A DNA stretch of 64,000 bases, from the NCBI RefSeq assembly GCF_021117345.1, contig NZ_CP088261.1, positions 186,001 through 250,000 of the forward strand, read 5' to 3'. A program made the position numbers and the translations under genes. Positions 21,858 through 30,728 of this stretch are shown in pieces. The notes under the pieces are model-generated. The model had not been told where the DNA came from. It searched no databases and worked only from the letters and a program-made list of their open reading frames with translations. Within the stretch, counting starts at the first letter, position 1. Every line of letters starts with the position of its first letter. The DNA comes from Microbacterium sp. cx-55 (GTDB taxonomy: Bacteria; Actinomycetota; Actinomycetes; Actinomycetales; Microbacteriaceae).

Positions 21858-24137
21858 ATGCCCAAGAACAAGAAGCCCGCCGGCGGACGACCGGCGAAGA
21901 ACTTCGAGCCCCGCTACGGATCGAAGACCTCCTATCAGGACCGCAAGCGTCGCCCCGGCGAAGCATCGGCGGGAACCACCGGCTCCAAGAGCGCCGGCCA
22001 CCGCGGCTACCGCGCGGAGGAAGCGACCGCCGAAGCTCCGAAGCGCCGCTGGACCGCATCCGACCGTGCCGGTCGCGACGAGTCGCGCAGCATCCGCACC
22101 ACGGGCCGCGATGAGCGCCCCGCCCGCTCGTTCGACGACCGCCCCCAGCGCCGCGTCGCCGGGGAGCGTCCGGCCCGGTCGTTCGATGACCGCGCGCCCC
22201 GCACGTACGGCGATCGCCCGCAGCGTGATGACCGCGCTCCTCGCACGTACGGTGACCGCCCGCAGCGTGATGACCGCGCGCCTCGTACGTACGGTGACCG
22301 TCCCGCTCGTGACGACCGTGGCGCTCGCTCCTACGGCGACCGTCCGGCCCGTGACGACCGTGCGCCCCGCACGTACGGTGACCGCCCGCAGCGTGATGAC
22401 CGCGCGCCTCGTACCTACGGTGACCGTCCCGCTCGTGACGACCGCGCGCCCCGCACGTACGGTGACCGCCCGCAGCGTGATGACCGTGGCGCTCGCTCCT
22501 ACGGCGACCGTCCGGCCCGTGACGACCGTGCGCCCCGCACGTACGGTGACCGCCCTCAGCGTGACGATCGCGCGCCTCGCACGTACAGCGACCGACCGCA
22601 GCGTGACGACCGTGCGCGCCGCGACGAGCGTCCGGCCCGGTCGTTCGACGAGCGTCCGGCCCGCACGAACAGCGACCGTCCGCAGCGCGACGAGCGTCCG
22701 GCCCGTTCTTTCAACGATCGCCCCCAGCGTTCCTTCTCGGACCGTCCGGCCCAGAGCGATCGTCCGCGCCGCACCTCCGACGAGCGTCCCGCACGCTCCT
22801 CCGACGACCGCGCGCCGCGCACCGATCGCCCCCGTCGCACTGACGGTCCGGGTCGATCGGACTGGAAGGCGACGCCGAAGGCGTACGACGCGCACGTCGA
22901 CACCGTGCACGAGCGTCTCGAGGCCGAGTCGGTTGTGGCCGAGTCGGTCGAAGGCCAGGGCTTCGGTGAAATCGGCCTGGGCGACAACATCGTGAAGGCG
23001 CTCGCCGAGCTCGGCGCCGCATCCCCGTTCCCGATCCAGACCGCGACGATCCCGTCGATCCTCGAGGGTCGCGACGTTCTCGGGCGCGGACGCACCGGCT
23101 CCGGAAAGACCATCGCGTTCGGCGCGCCGCTCGTCGAGAATGTGCTGCGTTCGCAGAAGGGGAGCAAGCGCGAGTTCGGCCGCAAGCCGCGCGCGCTGAT
23201 CCTCGCCCCCACGCGCGAGCTCGCCCTGCAGATCGACCGCACGGTGCAGCCCATCGCGCGGAGCGTGGGCCTGTTCACGACGCAGATCTACGGCGGCGTG
23301 CCGCAGGCGCGTCAGGTCGGAGCACTCAAGAAGGGCGTCGACATCATCATCGGCACCCCCGGCCGCATCGAAGACCTGGTGAACCAGGGCAAGCTCGACC
23401 TCTCGCAGGTGCAGATCGCGGTCCTCGACGAGGCCGACCACATGGCCGAGCTCGGGTTCGTCGAGCCTGTTCAGCGGATCCTCCGCGAGACCGCCCCGAA
23501 CAGCCAGAAGCTGCTGTTCTCCGCGACGCTCGACCGTGAGGTCGCCGCGCTCGTCGACGAGTTCCTGCGCGATCCCGCCGTGTACGAGGTTGCCGGGGAG
23601 ACCCAGGAGTCCAGCACGATCGAGCACCGCGTGTTCGTGATCGACCACCGCGACAAAGCCGAAATGCTCACGTCGCTCGTCGACCGCGAGGGCAAGACGC
23701 TCGTCTTCGCTCGCACCCGCGCCTACGCCGAGATGCTCGCGGAGTCCTTCGAGGACGCCGGTATCGCCGCGGTCGCCCTGCACGGAGACCTCAACCAGGC
23801 CAAGCGCACGCGCAACCTGCAGCGCATGACCGACGGCAAGGTGCGCGTGCTCGTGGCCACCGACGTCGCGGCTCGCGGCATCCACGTCGACGACATCGAC
23901 CTGGTCGTCCAGGCCGATGCGCCCGACGAGTTCAAGGCGTACCTGCATCGCTCGGGGCGTACCGGTCGCGCGGGTCGCTCGGGCACGGTCGTGACCCTGG
24001 TGACGCGTCAGCGCCGTCGGCGCATGACCGAGCTGCTCGGTCGCGCCGAGATCGACGCGCCGTTCGACGAGGTGCGCCTCGGCGACGACGTGATCGAAGA
24101 GGTCACCGGCCGCCAGCTCGCCGACGTCGCGAACTGA
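21858..24137 (+). CDS. DEAD-box RNA helicase with repetitive Arg/Asp-rich N-terminus
   Basis: 759 aa. ATG 21858 has AGAAGGA seven bases upstream; an ATG at 21789 lies just past the -10 and lacks a site. Residues 1-360 are low complexity, with ten 14-residue units of the type DDRAPRTYGDRPQR (110-249). The helicase core (about 365-745) shows the Q motif FPIQ, motif I GRTGSGKT (411-418), PTRELALQI, DEAD in VLDEADHM, SAT in LLFSATLD, and HRSGRTGRAGRSG. These enzymes unwind RNA for ribosome assembly or decay, often at low temperature. Unusually, the RG-like extension is at the N-terminus, whereas most bacterial DEAD proteins carry it at the C-terminus. It likely drives RNA binding or condensate formation. 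Confidence 0.93.
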   Translation: MPKNKKPAGGRPAKNFEPRYGSKTSYQDRKRRPGEASAGTTGSKSAGHRGYRAEEATAEAPKRRWTASDRAGRDESRSIRTTGRDERPARSFDDRPQRRVAGERPARSFDDRAPRTYGDRPQRDDRAPRTYGDRPQRDDRAPRTYGDRPARDDRGARSYGDRPARDDRAPRTYGDRPQRDDRAPRTYGDRPARDDRAPRTYGDRPQRDDRGARSYGDRPARDDRAPRTYGDRPQRDDRAPRTYSDRPQRDDRARRDERPARSFDERPARTNSDRPQRDERPARSFNDRPQRSFSDRPAQSDRPRRTSDERPARSSDDRAPRTDRPRRTDGPGRSDWKATPKAYDAHVDTVHERLEAESVVAESVEGQGFGEIGLGDNIVKALAELGAASPFPIQTATIPSILEGRDVLGRGRTGSGKTIAFGAPLVENVLRSQKGSKREFGRKPRALILAPTRELALQIDRTVQPIARSVGLFTTQIYGGVPQARQVGALKKGVDIIIGTPGRIEDLVNQGKLDLSQVQIAVLDEADHMAELGFVEPVQRILRETAPNSQKLLFSATLDREVAALVDEFLRDPAVYEVAGETQESSTIEHRVFVIDHRDKAEMLTSLVDREGKTLVFARTRAYAEMLAESFEDAGIAAVALHGDLNQAKRTRNLQRMTDGKVRVLVATDVAARGIHVDDIDLVVQADAPDEFKAYLHRSGRTGRAGRSGTVVTLVTRQRRRRMTELLGRAEIDAPFDEVRLGDDVIEEVTGRQLADVAN
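22185..22604 (+). repeat. ten tandem 42-bp coding repeats
   Basis: The codons for DDRAPRTYGDRPQR and close variants (GARS, PAR forms) recur ten times in register with high nucleotide identity, consistent with recent slippage or unequal recombination inside the helicase gene. Confidence 0.9.
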
Positions 24138-24155
24138 CGCCGCACCACCCCTAGA

Positions 24156-24233
24156 CCGCGAGACTGCAGTTTCGCGCCGAGACGTTGGGTTACACCCGCT
24201 GTCTCGGCGCGAGAATGCAGTCTCGCGGTTTTT
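24156..24233. terminator. long hairpin terminator after helicase gene
   Basis: Arms 24156-24183 and 24201-24228 are 28 nt each with two mismatches, around a 17-nt loop, followed by TTTTT on the plus strand. A classic intrinsic terminator for the helicase gene, just before the convergent radical SAM gene. Confidence 0.88.
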
Positions 24234-24239
24234 CGCGCG

Positions 24240-25358
24240 TCAGAACAGGCGCGGCGGGGCGGCGGATGCGGATGCGGCGGATGCGGATGCAGCAGCGGCG
24301 GCGGAAGCAGCGGCGGCGGCGAGGCCGCGGGAGGTCACGCGCACGGGCAGGGCTCCGGGCGGACCCCCGCCGGCGGGACGAGCGCGCACCGGCTCCTCCT
24401 CGTCGCGGCCGTCGAGGCCGTGGGCGCGGAGGAGCGGTCGCACCCGGCGCGCGAGCCACTGCCGGTACGCCTTCGGCGCGGCGGCGCTGACGCCCGGGTA
24501 GAGGCCGAGATAGCTCGACACGAGATGCGGATGCGTGCTCTCCAGCCACTGCATGAACCACGGCTTGACCCCCGCGCGCAAGTGCAGCGCCCCGTAGACG
24601 ACGCGCACCGCGCCGGCATCCCGGATCCGGCGGAGGGCGTCGTCGAGCGCGGCGATCGAATCGGTGAGGTGCGGCAGCACCGGCATCAGGAAGACGGTGA
24701 CGCGGAACCCCGCATCCGTCGCCGCGCGCACGGTGTCGAGCCGGGCCTGCGCGGACGGCGTGCCCGGCTCGATCTGCTTCTGCAGCTCGTCGTCGTACAC
24801 CGCGATCGACATCGCGATGGAGATCGGCACGCGCGCGTGGGCCTTCTGCAGCAGCGGAAGATCGCGGCGCAGCAGGGTTCCTTTCGTGAGGATCGAGAAG
24901 GGGGTGTCCGACCCGGCGAGCGCCTCGATGATGCCCGGCATGAGCCGGTAGCGGCCCTCCGCGCGCTGGTACGGATCGGTGTTGGTGCCGAGCGCCACAT
25001 GCTCACGGCCCCACGAGCCGCGGTGCAGCTCTCGCTCGAGCACCTCGGCCACATTCACCTTCACGACGACCTGCGAGTCGAAATCCCGCCCGGCGTCCAG
25101 GTCGAGATACGTGTGCGTGCCCCGGGCGAAGCAGTACACGCACGCATGACTGCATCCTCGATACGGGTTCACGGTCCAGTCGAACGGCATCGCCGACGAA
25201 CCCGGCACGTGGTTCAGAGCCGAACGCGCCGCGACCTCGTGGAACGTCATCCCGGCGAACTCGGGCGTCGTCACAGAACGGACGAGACCCGACAACTGCT
25301 CCATTCCGGGCAGTGCCGCCGCATCCGACGCGTCTACCTGCTGCCCCTGCCATCGCAT
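24240..25358 (-). CDS. Rv2578c-type radical SAM protein
   Basis: 372 aa from ATG 25358 (MRWQGQQVDASDAA). The radical SAM cluster motif is CSHACVYC (CxxxCxxC) within PYRGCSHACVYCFARGTHTYLDLDAGRDF, the signature of the Rv2578c/SPL-like group. TNTDPYQRAEG and ISIAMSIAVYDDELQKQIEPG follow. The substrate is unknown; an older link to photolyase-like repair rests only on distant similarity. The last 25 residues are a pure Ala/Ser run (AAAAASAAAAASASAASAS) of low complexity. A -10-like TACTCT (25363-25368) is only four bases from the ATG, so the exact start is uncertain. It diverges from the carboxypeptidase gene. Confidence 0.9.
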   Translation of the reverse strand: MRWQGQQVDASDAAALPGMEQLSGLVRSVTTPEFAGMTFHEVAARSALNHVPGSSAMPFDWTVNPYRGCSHACVYCFARGTHTYLDLDAGRDFDSQVVVKVNVAEVLERELHRGSWGREHVALGTNTDPYQRAEGRYRLMPGIIEALAGSDTPFSILTKGTLLRRDLPLLQKAHARVPISIAMSIAVYDDELQKQIEPGTPSAQARLDTVRAATDAGFRVTVFLMPVLPHLTDSIAALDDALRRIRDAGAVRVVYGALHLRAGVKPWFMQWLESTHPHLVSSYLGLYPGVSAAAPKAYRQWLARRVRPLLRAHGLDGRDEEEPVRARPAGGGPPGALPVRVTSRGLAAAAASAAAAASASAASASAAPPRLF

Positions 25359-25400
25359 CCTCAGAGTAGAACAAAGAACCGATACTAAGTCAACCACCGG

Positions 25401-26450
25401 GTGTCCATATTCGTAGATAAAACGGATGCGGTCGCCGTGTCGGCCGCGATCGGGCGATGGGTGGACGACAATGGATCAGTGATCCGATCCGCCGACCCCG
25501 CGGCGGCCTCGACCCGTCGCGCTGCGCGAGTTGCGTCGGTGCGCGTGCGCCGTCGCCGCATCGTTGCGCTCTTCGCGGTCGTCGCCGTGGTGATCATTGC
25601 GGTCGCGATCGCGACGACGCGCGGCTCCGGAGGCGGCTCCGACCCGAGCGCCGTGGAGCCGGAATGGCCGGCGTCCGTCGACGCGATCCCCGCGCCGCAG
25701 TTCACGACCGTCGCCGCTGCGCCCTCGATCTGCGACGACCCTGCCGTCGCGGCCGCCGTCGCCGCGGGCGACGACGAGGCGGTCGTCATCGCGGCCGGTG
25801 GCGGCGCGGCGTTCCGCGAGGCCGTCGTCTCCGGCACCGCATCCGCCTGCGTCTCGCTCTCCGATCCGGCGCGGCGCTGGGTCGTGGTGAACAAGCAGCG
25901 TCCGCTCGATCCGCTCGACTACGTCCCCGGCAATCTGGTGCGCGTGCAGGGGCTGCAGACGATGAACTCCGGCATCCTGCGGCAGGATGCGGCGGAGGCA
26001 CTGCAGGCCATGGCGAGCGCGATCGACCAGTCGGGCGTGGGGGCCATCGGGCAGCTGAGCGGATACCGCTCCTACGACGTGCAGGTCACGACCTACGCCG
26101 AGAACGTCGCGCGGGGAGGGCAGGCGGAGGCCGACATCTCGAGCGCCCGACCGGGCTTCAGCGAGCACCAGCTCGGCATCACGATGGATCTCATGCCGTG
26201 CGCGAACGGATGCGGCACCCTCGACGACTTCGGGGCGTCACCGGAAGGCCAGTGGGTCGCCGAGAACAGCTGGCAGTTCGGTTTCGTCGTCCGCTACGAG
26301 GAGGGGTACACCGTGATCACCGGGTACGAGGCCGAGCCGTGGCACCTGCGGTACCTCGGCCCCGAGCTCGCCCGCGCCTATCACGACGGCGGATGGCACA
26401 CCCTCGAGGAGTTCTTCAACCTGCCCGCCGCGCCGGGTTACCCCGGCTGA
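25401..26450 (+). CDS. membrane-anchored M15 (VanY-like) D-alanyl-D-alanine carboxypeptidase
   Basis: 349 aa. A basic cytoplasmic segment (RRAARVASVRVRRRR), one membrane helix (about 55-73) and a long linker lead to an extracellular M15B peptidase domain (about 155-335). Zn-binding and catalytic motifs are FSEHQLGITMD (His and Asp ligands) and EPWHLRYLG (third ligand His with Glu). It trims terminal D-Ala from peptidoglycan stem peptides. GTG 25401 follows GATACT by 14 bases. Adjacent genes are unrelated. No VanS/VanR regulators are present, so this is likely housekeeping wall maintenance and not glycopeptide resistance. Confidence 0.93.
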   Translation: MSIFVDKTDAVAVSAAIGRWVDDNGSVIRSADPAAASTRRAARVASVRVRRRRIVALFAVVAVVIIAVAIATTRGSGGGSDPSAVEPEWPASVDAIPAPQFTTVAAAPSICDDPAVAAAVAAGDDEAVVIAAGGGAAFREAVVSGTASACVSLSDPARRWVVVNKQRPLDPLDYVPGNLVRVQGLQTMNSGILRQDAAEALQAMASAIDQSGVGAIGQLSGYRSYDVQVTTYAENVARGGQAEADISSARPGFSEHQLGITMDLMPCANGCGTLDDFGASPEGQWVAENSWQFGFVVRYEEGYTVITGYEAEPWHLRYLGPELARAYHDGGWHTLEEFFNLPAAPGYPG

Positions 26451-26989
26451 GATTCCGCGGCGGTCCGCGGACGGTAGCGTGCGAGCCGCGCGACGCCCGC
26501 GCGATGCAACCGGTCGCCGACGAGCACGCCGAGTGCGGTGCCCGCGAGGCAGCTCGCGATCGTCAGCGCGAAGAACCCGATCTGCGCGCCCACCGGCATC
26601 GACCAGAGGTTGAACGAGACGGCCGCGAGGATCGGATACAGGATGCCGACGAGGAGTGCCCCGGCGTAATGCACCCAGGTGGCCCAGTAGCGGTAGATCA
26701 CGACGAGAAACGCGACCTCGGCGAAGAAGGCCCACCACAGGCTGGTCGCGAGGTACGGGAAGGCGACGAGACCCGAGATGAGCCCGACGAGGATGCCGGC
26801 GAGCGGCCGGTGCAGCAGTCGCAGCGCCACCGTGGCGGGCAGGAGCCAGAGGCCCGCGATCGCGACCGAGATGAACGGGAAGACACCGAACAGCACGGTC
26901 GAGACAGCGGCGGCGCCCCAGAGCAGCACGCCCCCGGCCACGCCGATCGCGGCGCAGGTGAGCAGATAGACGGTCGATACGCGACTCAT
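26438..26989 (-). CDS. ECF transporter S component 1 (YkoE-like)
   Basis: 183 aa, six predicted membrane segments, starting STVYLLTCAAIGVAGGVLLWG. The helix pattern and TxAAIGVxxG opening match substrate-binding S components of the YkoE/hydroxymethylpyrimidine type, and the second S gene at 31362 has the same length and opening. Its ATG overlaps the TGA of the siderophore-interacting gene (ATGA), so it ends the six-gene operon. Its stop overlaps the convergent carboxypeptidase gene by 13 bp. S components set the cargo, but the cargo cannot be read from sequence. No TPP riboswitch precedes the operon, which argues against a plain thiamine-precursor system. Confidence 0.82.
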   Translation of the reverse strand: MSRVSTVYLLTCAAIGVAGGVLLWGAAAVSTVLFGVFPFISVAIAGLWLLPATVALRLLHRPLAGILVGLISGLVAFPYLATSLWWAFFAEVAFLVVIYRYWATWVHYAGALLVGILYPILAAVSFNLWSMPVGAQIGFFALTIASCLAGTALGVLVGDRLHRAGVARLARYRPRTAAESQPG

Positions 26990-27855
26990 CGGGTTTCCTC
27001 TCCGGACGGAACGGTATGCGGATGCGGAGCCGCACCCTCGGGCCCCACTCGCCAGTAGCCGACGAAACCGATGGCGTCCTTCGGCACCCCGCGCTCGACG
27101 AGCGCGCGGCGACCCCCGGTTGCGAGCGCCTGCTCGCCCACCACGAACGCGTGCACGTCGGGTTGCGCGAGCGGCACGGTCCGCACCTCCGCGAGCGCCA
27201 GGGTCCCCGGAACCGTCTCGGCGTCGCGCACGAGCCACCGCACGTCGACGCCGGCGGGGCGGTCGAACTCCAGGGCGTCCTCGGCGCTCGGCACCTCGAC
27301 GAGTGCGGTGCCGACCGCATCCGCCGGCAGGCTCGCGCAGATCCCCGCCACCGCGGGGAGCCCGGTCTCGTCCGCGACGAGCAGCACCCGGTCGAGGCCG
27401 TAGTCGGGGTGGAACGTGATGCCCTCATCGATGATGACGACGCTGTCGCCCGGCACCGCGGCGTGCGCCCACCGCGAGGCGGGGCCGGCGTCGGGCCCGG
27501 TGCCGTGCAGCACGAAATCGACGTCGAGCTCGGCGCCGCCGTCGGCCGACGCGGGTCGGTAGGCCCGCACCGTGTAGTTGCGCATCACCGGCCGCATTCC
27601 CTCCGGGATGCGGAGGAACTTCAGGTAGCCGATGAGCTTGTTGGCCTTCGCCGGAACCCGGTCGAGCCCCGCCTCACCGCCGACGGGCAGGAAGATCCGG
27701 AACCACTGGTCGAATCCCATGGGCGTGAACCGGTCGATGTCGCCCTCGCCGAGGGTGATCCGCATCCAGTGCGCAGACACCTGCCGGGTGCGCACGACAC
27801 GGAGATGGAGCAGTTCTTGCACGGCGGGTTTGATGAGCCGACTCGAGCGGGCCAT
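26986..27855 (-). CDS. siderophore-interacting protein (FAD-dependent ferric-chelate reductase)
   Basis: 289 aa. Siderophore-interacting (SIP) fold: an FAD-binding barrel (about 18-140) with RNYTVRAYRP (about 91-100), the flavin-contact motif, and an NAD(P)H-binding half (about 150-270) with VLLVADETGLPAVAGI and the C-terminal GYWRVG. ViuB/YqjH-type enzymes reduce ferric siderophores to release iron in the cytosol. It begins 42 nt after the ECF T gene and ends by ATGA overlap with S component 1. This placement ties the importer to iron chelates or another flavin-reducible cargo. Confidence 0.9.
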   Translation of the reverse strand: MARSSRLIKPAVQELLHLRVVRTRQVSAHWMRITLGEGDIDRFTPMGFDQWFRIFLPVGGEAGLDRVPAKANKLIGYLKFLRIPEGMRPVMRNYTVRAYRPASADGGAELDVDFVLHGTGPDAGPASRWAHAAVPGDSVVIIDEGITFHPDYGLDRVLLVADETGLPAVAGICASLPADAVGTALVEVPSAEDALEFDRPAGVDVRWLVRDAETVPGTLALAEVRTVPLAQPDVHAFVVGEQALATGGRRALVERGVPKDAIGFVGYWRVGPEGAAPHPHTVPSGEETR

Positions 27856-27897
27856 GGCGTCCTTTCGGGAACGGAGGGGTCTTGCGAGAGCCGGGGC

Positions 27898-28704
27898 TCA
27901 GGCGATGCCCCACGGGAAGAGAGAGAGGAAGATCGCGGCCGACGCCACCCAGAAGGCCAGCACGAACAGGGTGTCGCGGGTGCGGAAAGGCACGTCATAG
28001 CGCTCGGTGCGGTCGTCGTACGCGCCGAACGCGCGGGCATCCATCGCCAGCGCGACCCGCTCGGCGTGCCGGATCGCGCCGGCGAGCAGCGGCACGACGT
28101 ACCCGAGTGCGCGTGCGGCTGCGGCGAACGGTCCGCGCCCGCCGTGGGCGCCGCGCACACGATGCGCCTGCCGGATGAGGTCGAGCTCGTGCGCGAAGCA
28201 CGGCACGAATCGGAACGCGGCCAGGGCGGTGTACCCGATCCGGTACGGCACGCGCAGCTGCTGCACCATCGCGCGGACGAGGTCGGCGCCGGTGGTCGTG
28301 AGCCCCGACAGCAGCGCGAGCGTGATGATGGCGCCGAGCCGGAGCGCCGTCGCGAAGCCGATCGCGAGCGCGCCGGCGAAGAGCTTCCACTCGCCGATCT
28401 GCAGCACCACCGGGGTCGTGTCGACCCGGGACGCATCGGCCCAGAGCGAGAACCCGCATCCGATGATCGCGATCCCCAGCGGCACGGCGAGCACCAGGAT
28501 GCCGGCGAGCTGCGGCGTCCACCGCGCCCCCACCAGCAGCACGGCGTACGCCAGCACGAGGAAGACGAGCGGCGTCGTCAGGTCGCGCACGAACACGAGC
28601 AGCACGGTCGCCGGGATCACGGCCGCGAGCTTCGCGAGCGGGTTGAGCGCGGACAGGAAACGCCCCGCGCGCACGGGGGCGACGGTGTCGACCGCGACGC
28701 TCAC
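27898..28704 (-). CDS. ECF transporter T component (EcfT/CbiQ-like)
   Basis: 268 aa, six to seven membrane segments. The coupling helices carry the family's Ala-Arg motifs: FELDLIRQAHRVRGAHGG-like AHRVRGAHG (about 187-195) and ERVALAMDARAFGAYDD (about 227-243), which bind the ATPase grooves. It joins the fused ATPase to exchangeable S components in the membrane. GTG 28704 overlaps the ATPase stop (GTGA). Clear family member; an operon partner of both S genes. Confidence 0.92.
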   Translation of the reverse strand: MSVAVDTVAPVRAGRFLSALNPLAKLAAVIPATVLLVFVRDLTTPLVFLVLAYAVLLVGARWTPQLAGILVLAVPLGIAIIGCGFSLWADASRVDTTPVVLQIGEWKLFAGALAIGFATALRLGAIITLALLSGLTTTGADLVRAMVQQLRVPYRIGYTALAAFRFVPCFAHELDLIRQAHRVRGAHGGRGPFAAAARALGYVVPLLAGAIRHAERVALAMDARAFGAYDDRTERYDVPFRTRDTLFVLAFWVASAAIFLSLFPWGIA

Positions 28705-30689
28705 GGGGGATCCCCCGGAAGGTCGGCCAGGCGCGTGGCGCGAGCGATCTGCGGATGCTGCGACAACCCGCGCACGGCGCGGCGGAGCGGCGGCACCCGG
28801 AGTCCCGCCCGTTCGATGAGGGCGACGTCGTCGAACACCGCGCCGGTCGGTCCGTGCGCGGCGATCCGGCCGTCCTCGACCACGATCATCCGGTCCGCGT
28901 ACTCGGACACGAGCTGCATGTCGTGGGTGACGACGATGATCGTGGTGCCGCCGCGGTTCAGTTCGGCGAGGAGACCCAGCAGCTCGTCGGCGCGCGCGCG
29001 GTCCTGCCCGAAGGTCGGCTCGTCGAGGGCCAGCACGGGCGCTCCCGCGACGAGCGCGGTTCCGACCGAGAGCCGGCGCTTCTGCCCGCCGGAGAGCAGG
29101 AACGGGTGGGCGTCGGCTTTGCCCTCGAGACCGAATCTCTCCAGGAGCGCGCTGGTGCGGGCGTGCACCTCGTCCTCCGAGAGGCGCAGGCGGCGTAGGC
29201 CGTGCGCGATCTCGTCGGCGACGGTGTGCGCGATGAACTGGTGCTCGGGATTCTGGAACACGAACCCGATTCGCGACGGCAGGGTGCGCGGATCGGTGCG
29301 CGAGACATCGATCCCGTCGACCCGCACCGATCCTCGCGGCGGCGGGATCACGCCGGCGATCGCCTGCAGGAGCGTCGTCTTCCCCGCGCCATTCGCGCCC
29401 ACGATCGCGACGAACTCGCCGCGGACGACGTCGAGCGACACGTCGTGCAGCACCTCGACGCGCTCGCGGCGGCGTCCGCGGGTGAGGCTCAGCCCGCGGA
29501 CCTGCACGACCGCATCCGTGGGTCGCGTCCGGTCGGAATCGGCCGGGGTCGTGCCCTGCTGCGGTGCGCTGACTGTCGCGCCCTGCGCGGGCCCGCTGAC
29601 TGTCGCGCCCTGCGCGGGCCCGCTGACTGTCGCGCCCTGCGCCGGCCCGCTGAGAAGAGGGCCATCCGCCGAGAGGAGGGGGATTCGGCCCGAATCACCC
29701 TCATCCGGGCTGATCATCCTCGTCTCGGCGAGGGGCGCGGCGAGAGGCGCGGCGAGTGCCGTGGCGCCCAGCGCAGAGGGCGCGCGGGGCGGATGCTGCG
29801 CGAGCACCGCGCGGAGTTCCTCCGGTGTGAGCGGCAGCGGGTCGCACACGTACCCCGCTGTGCGCAGCCGCAGCGCCGCGAGCGCCGATGTCGGCAGCCA
29901 CACGCCGAGGTGATGCAGCTCCGCGGCCCGGCGCCGGAGCACATCGTCGACCGGTCCGTTCGCGACGGTGCGGCCGGCCTGGTCGAGCACGACGACGCGG
30001 TCGACGATGGCGACGACGGCGTCGAGGTTGTGTTCGATGAGCACGATCGACCGGTCGCCCTCCGCGACGAGCTCGGCGAGCGTCGCGTAAACCTCCTCGA
30101 TGCCCTGCGGGTCGAGGTTCGCCGTGGGCTCGTCGAGCACGAGCAGCGGCGAGCCCATCGCCAGCGCGGCCGCGATCGCCAGCCGCTGACGGCCGCCGCC
30201 CGACAGGACGTCCGGATTCTCGGCGCGCCGGTGCCAGAGCCCGACGCGGCGCAGCGACTCCTCGGCGCGGCGCAGCACCTCATCCGCCGGGAGACGCAGG
30301 TTCTCGGGGCCGAAGGCGACCTCGTCGAGGATCGTGCCCGTGACGAGCTGCGCGTCGGGATCCTGGAACACCATGGCGACATGCGTGCTGAGCGTGGCGA
30401 CCGTCGCCTCCGTCGTCGCGATGCCGGCGACCTCGACGGTGCCCGTCAGCTCCGCCGGGACGACGTGCGGGATCAACCCGTCGAGCGACAGCGCGAGCGT
30501 GGACTTTCCCGATCCGCTGGGCCCGAGCAGTAGCACGACCTCGCCGCGACCCACCTCGAAACTGACGGATGCGGGCGACGGATCGGTCGCGCCGTTGTGC
30601 GTGATGCCGACGTCGCGGAGGCGGAGGAGGGGCGCATCCGGGGTCGACTCGGTGCGACCTCGCGGAGGCGACGGATGCGGATCGGGCAC
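28701..30689 (-). CDS. fused double ATPase of ECF transporter with mosaic linker
   Basis: 662 aa, equivalent to EcfA plus EcfA' in one chain. Domain 1 (about 20-255): Walker A GPSGSGKS, Q loop FQDPDAQLVTGT, signature LSGGGRQRLA, Walker B LLVLDEPTANLD. Domain 2 (about 390-610): GANGAGKTT, FQNPEHQFIAHT, LSGGQKRRLSVG, VLALDEPTFGQD. Both sites look competent, though the second lacks the usual Ser/Leu after Thr (TFGQD). The linker is odd: residues about 320-346 are encoded by a copy of the 81-bp repeat found upstream of purM, and 346-372 is GPAQGATVS three times. It is preceded by a DtxR-like box and a gap of 55 bp after the TetR gene. Confidence 0.93.
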   Translation of the reverse strand: MPDPHPSPPRGRTESTPDAPLLRLRDVGITHNGATDPSPASVSFEVGRGEVVLLLGPSGSGKSTLALSLDGLIPHVVPAELTGTVEVAGIATTEATVATLSTHVAMVFQDPDAQLVTGTILDEVAFGPENLRLPADEVLRRAEESLRRVGLWHRRAENPDVLSGGGRQRLAIAAALAMGSPLLVLDEPTANLDPQGIEEVYATLAELVAEGDRSIVLIEHNLDAVVAIVDRVVVLDQAGRTVANGPVDDVLRRRAAELHHLGVWLPTSALAALRLRTAGYVCDPLPLTPEELRAVLAQHPPRAPSALGATALAAPLAAPLAETRMISPDEGDSGRIPLLSADGPLLSGPAQGATVSGPAQGATVSGPAQGATVSAPQQGTTPADSDRTRPTDAVVQVRGLSLTRGRRRERVEVLHDVSLDVVRGEFVAIVGANGAGKTTLLQAIAGVIPPPRGSVRVDGIDVSRTDPRTLPSRIGFVFQNPEHQFIAHTVADEIAHGLRRLRLSEDEVHARTSALLERFGLEGKADAHPFLLSGGQKRRLSVGTALVAGAPVLALDEPTFGQDRARADELLGLLAELNRGGTTIIVVTHDMQLVSEYADRMIVVEDGRIAAHGPTGAVFDDVALIERAGLRVPPLRRAVRGLSQHPQIARATRLADLPGDPP
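29568..29648 (-). repeat. three tandem 27-bp coding repeats in ATPase linker
   Basis: Three units of 27 bp encode GPAQGATVS three times; the third varies slightly. They adjoin the inserted 81-bp-type repeat. Confidence 0.9.
29652..29731 (-). repeat. in-gene copy of the 81-bp inverted-arm element
   Basis: Read on the minus strand it aligns along its full length with the element at 5663-5743, including GCCCGGATGAGGG and CTCTCGGC, and keeps the paired arms. It is translated in frame within the ATPase linker, without stops. Confidence 0.85.
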
Positions 30690-30728
30690 AGGGATTCCCG
30701 GGAGGAGAGGGCGGGTGACCCCCTCAAC

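Noticed and set aside
25401..26450. Vancomycin resistance determinant
   Set aside because: M15B peptidases are common housekeeping enzymes; no vanHAX or VanRS genes are present.
27016..29913. Long plus-strand frame antisense to the ECF operon
   Set aside because: No recognisable domain. The minus-strand genes have clear ABC, EcfT and SIP motifs and coupled start/stop overlaps.
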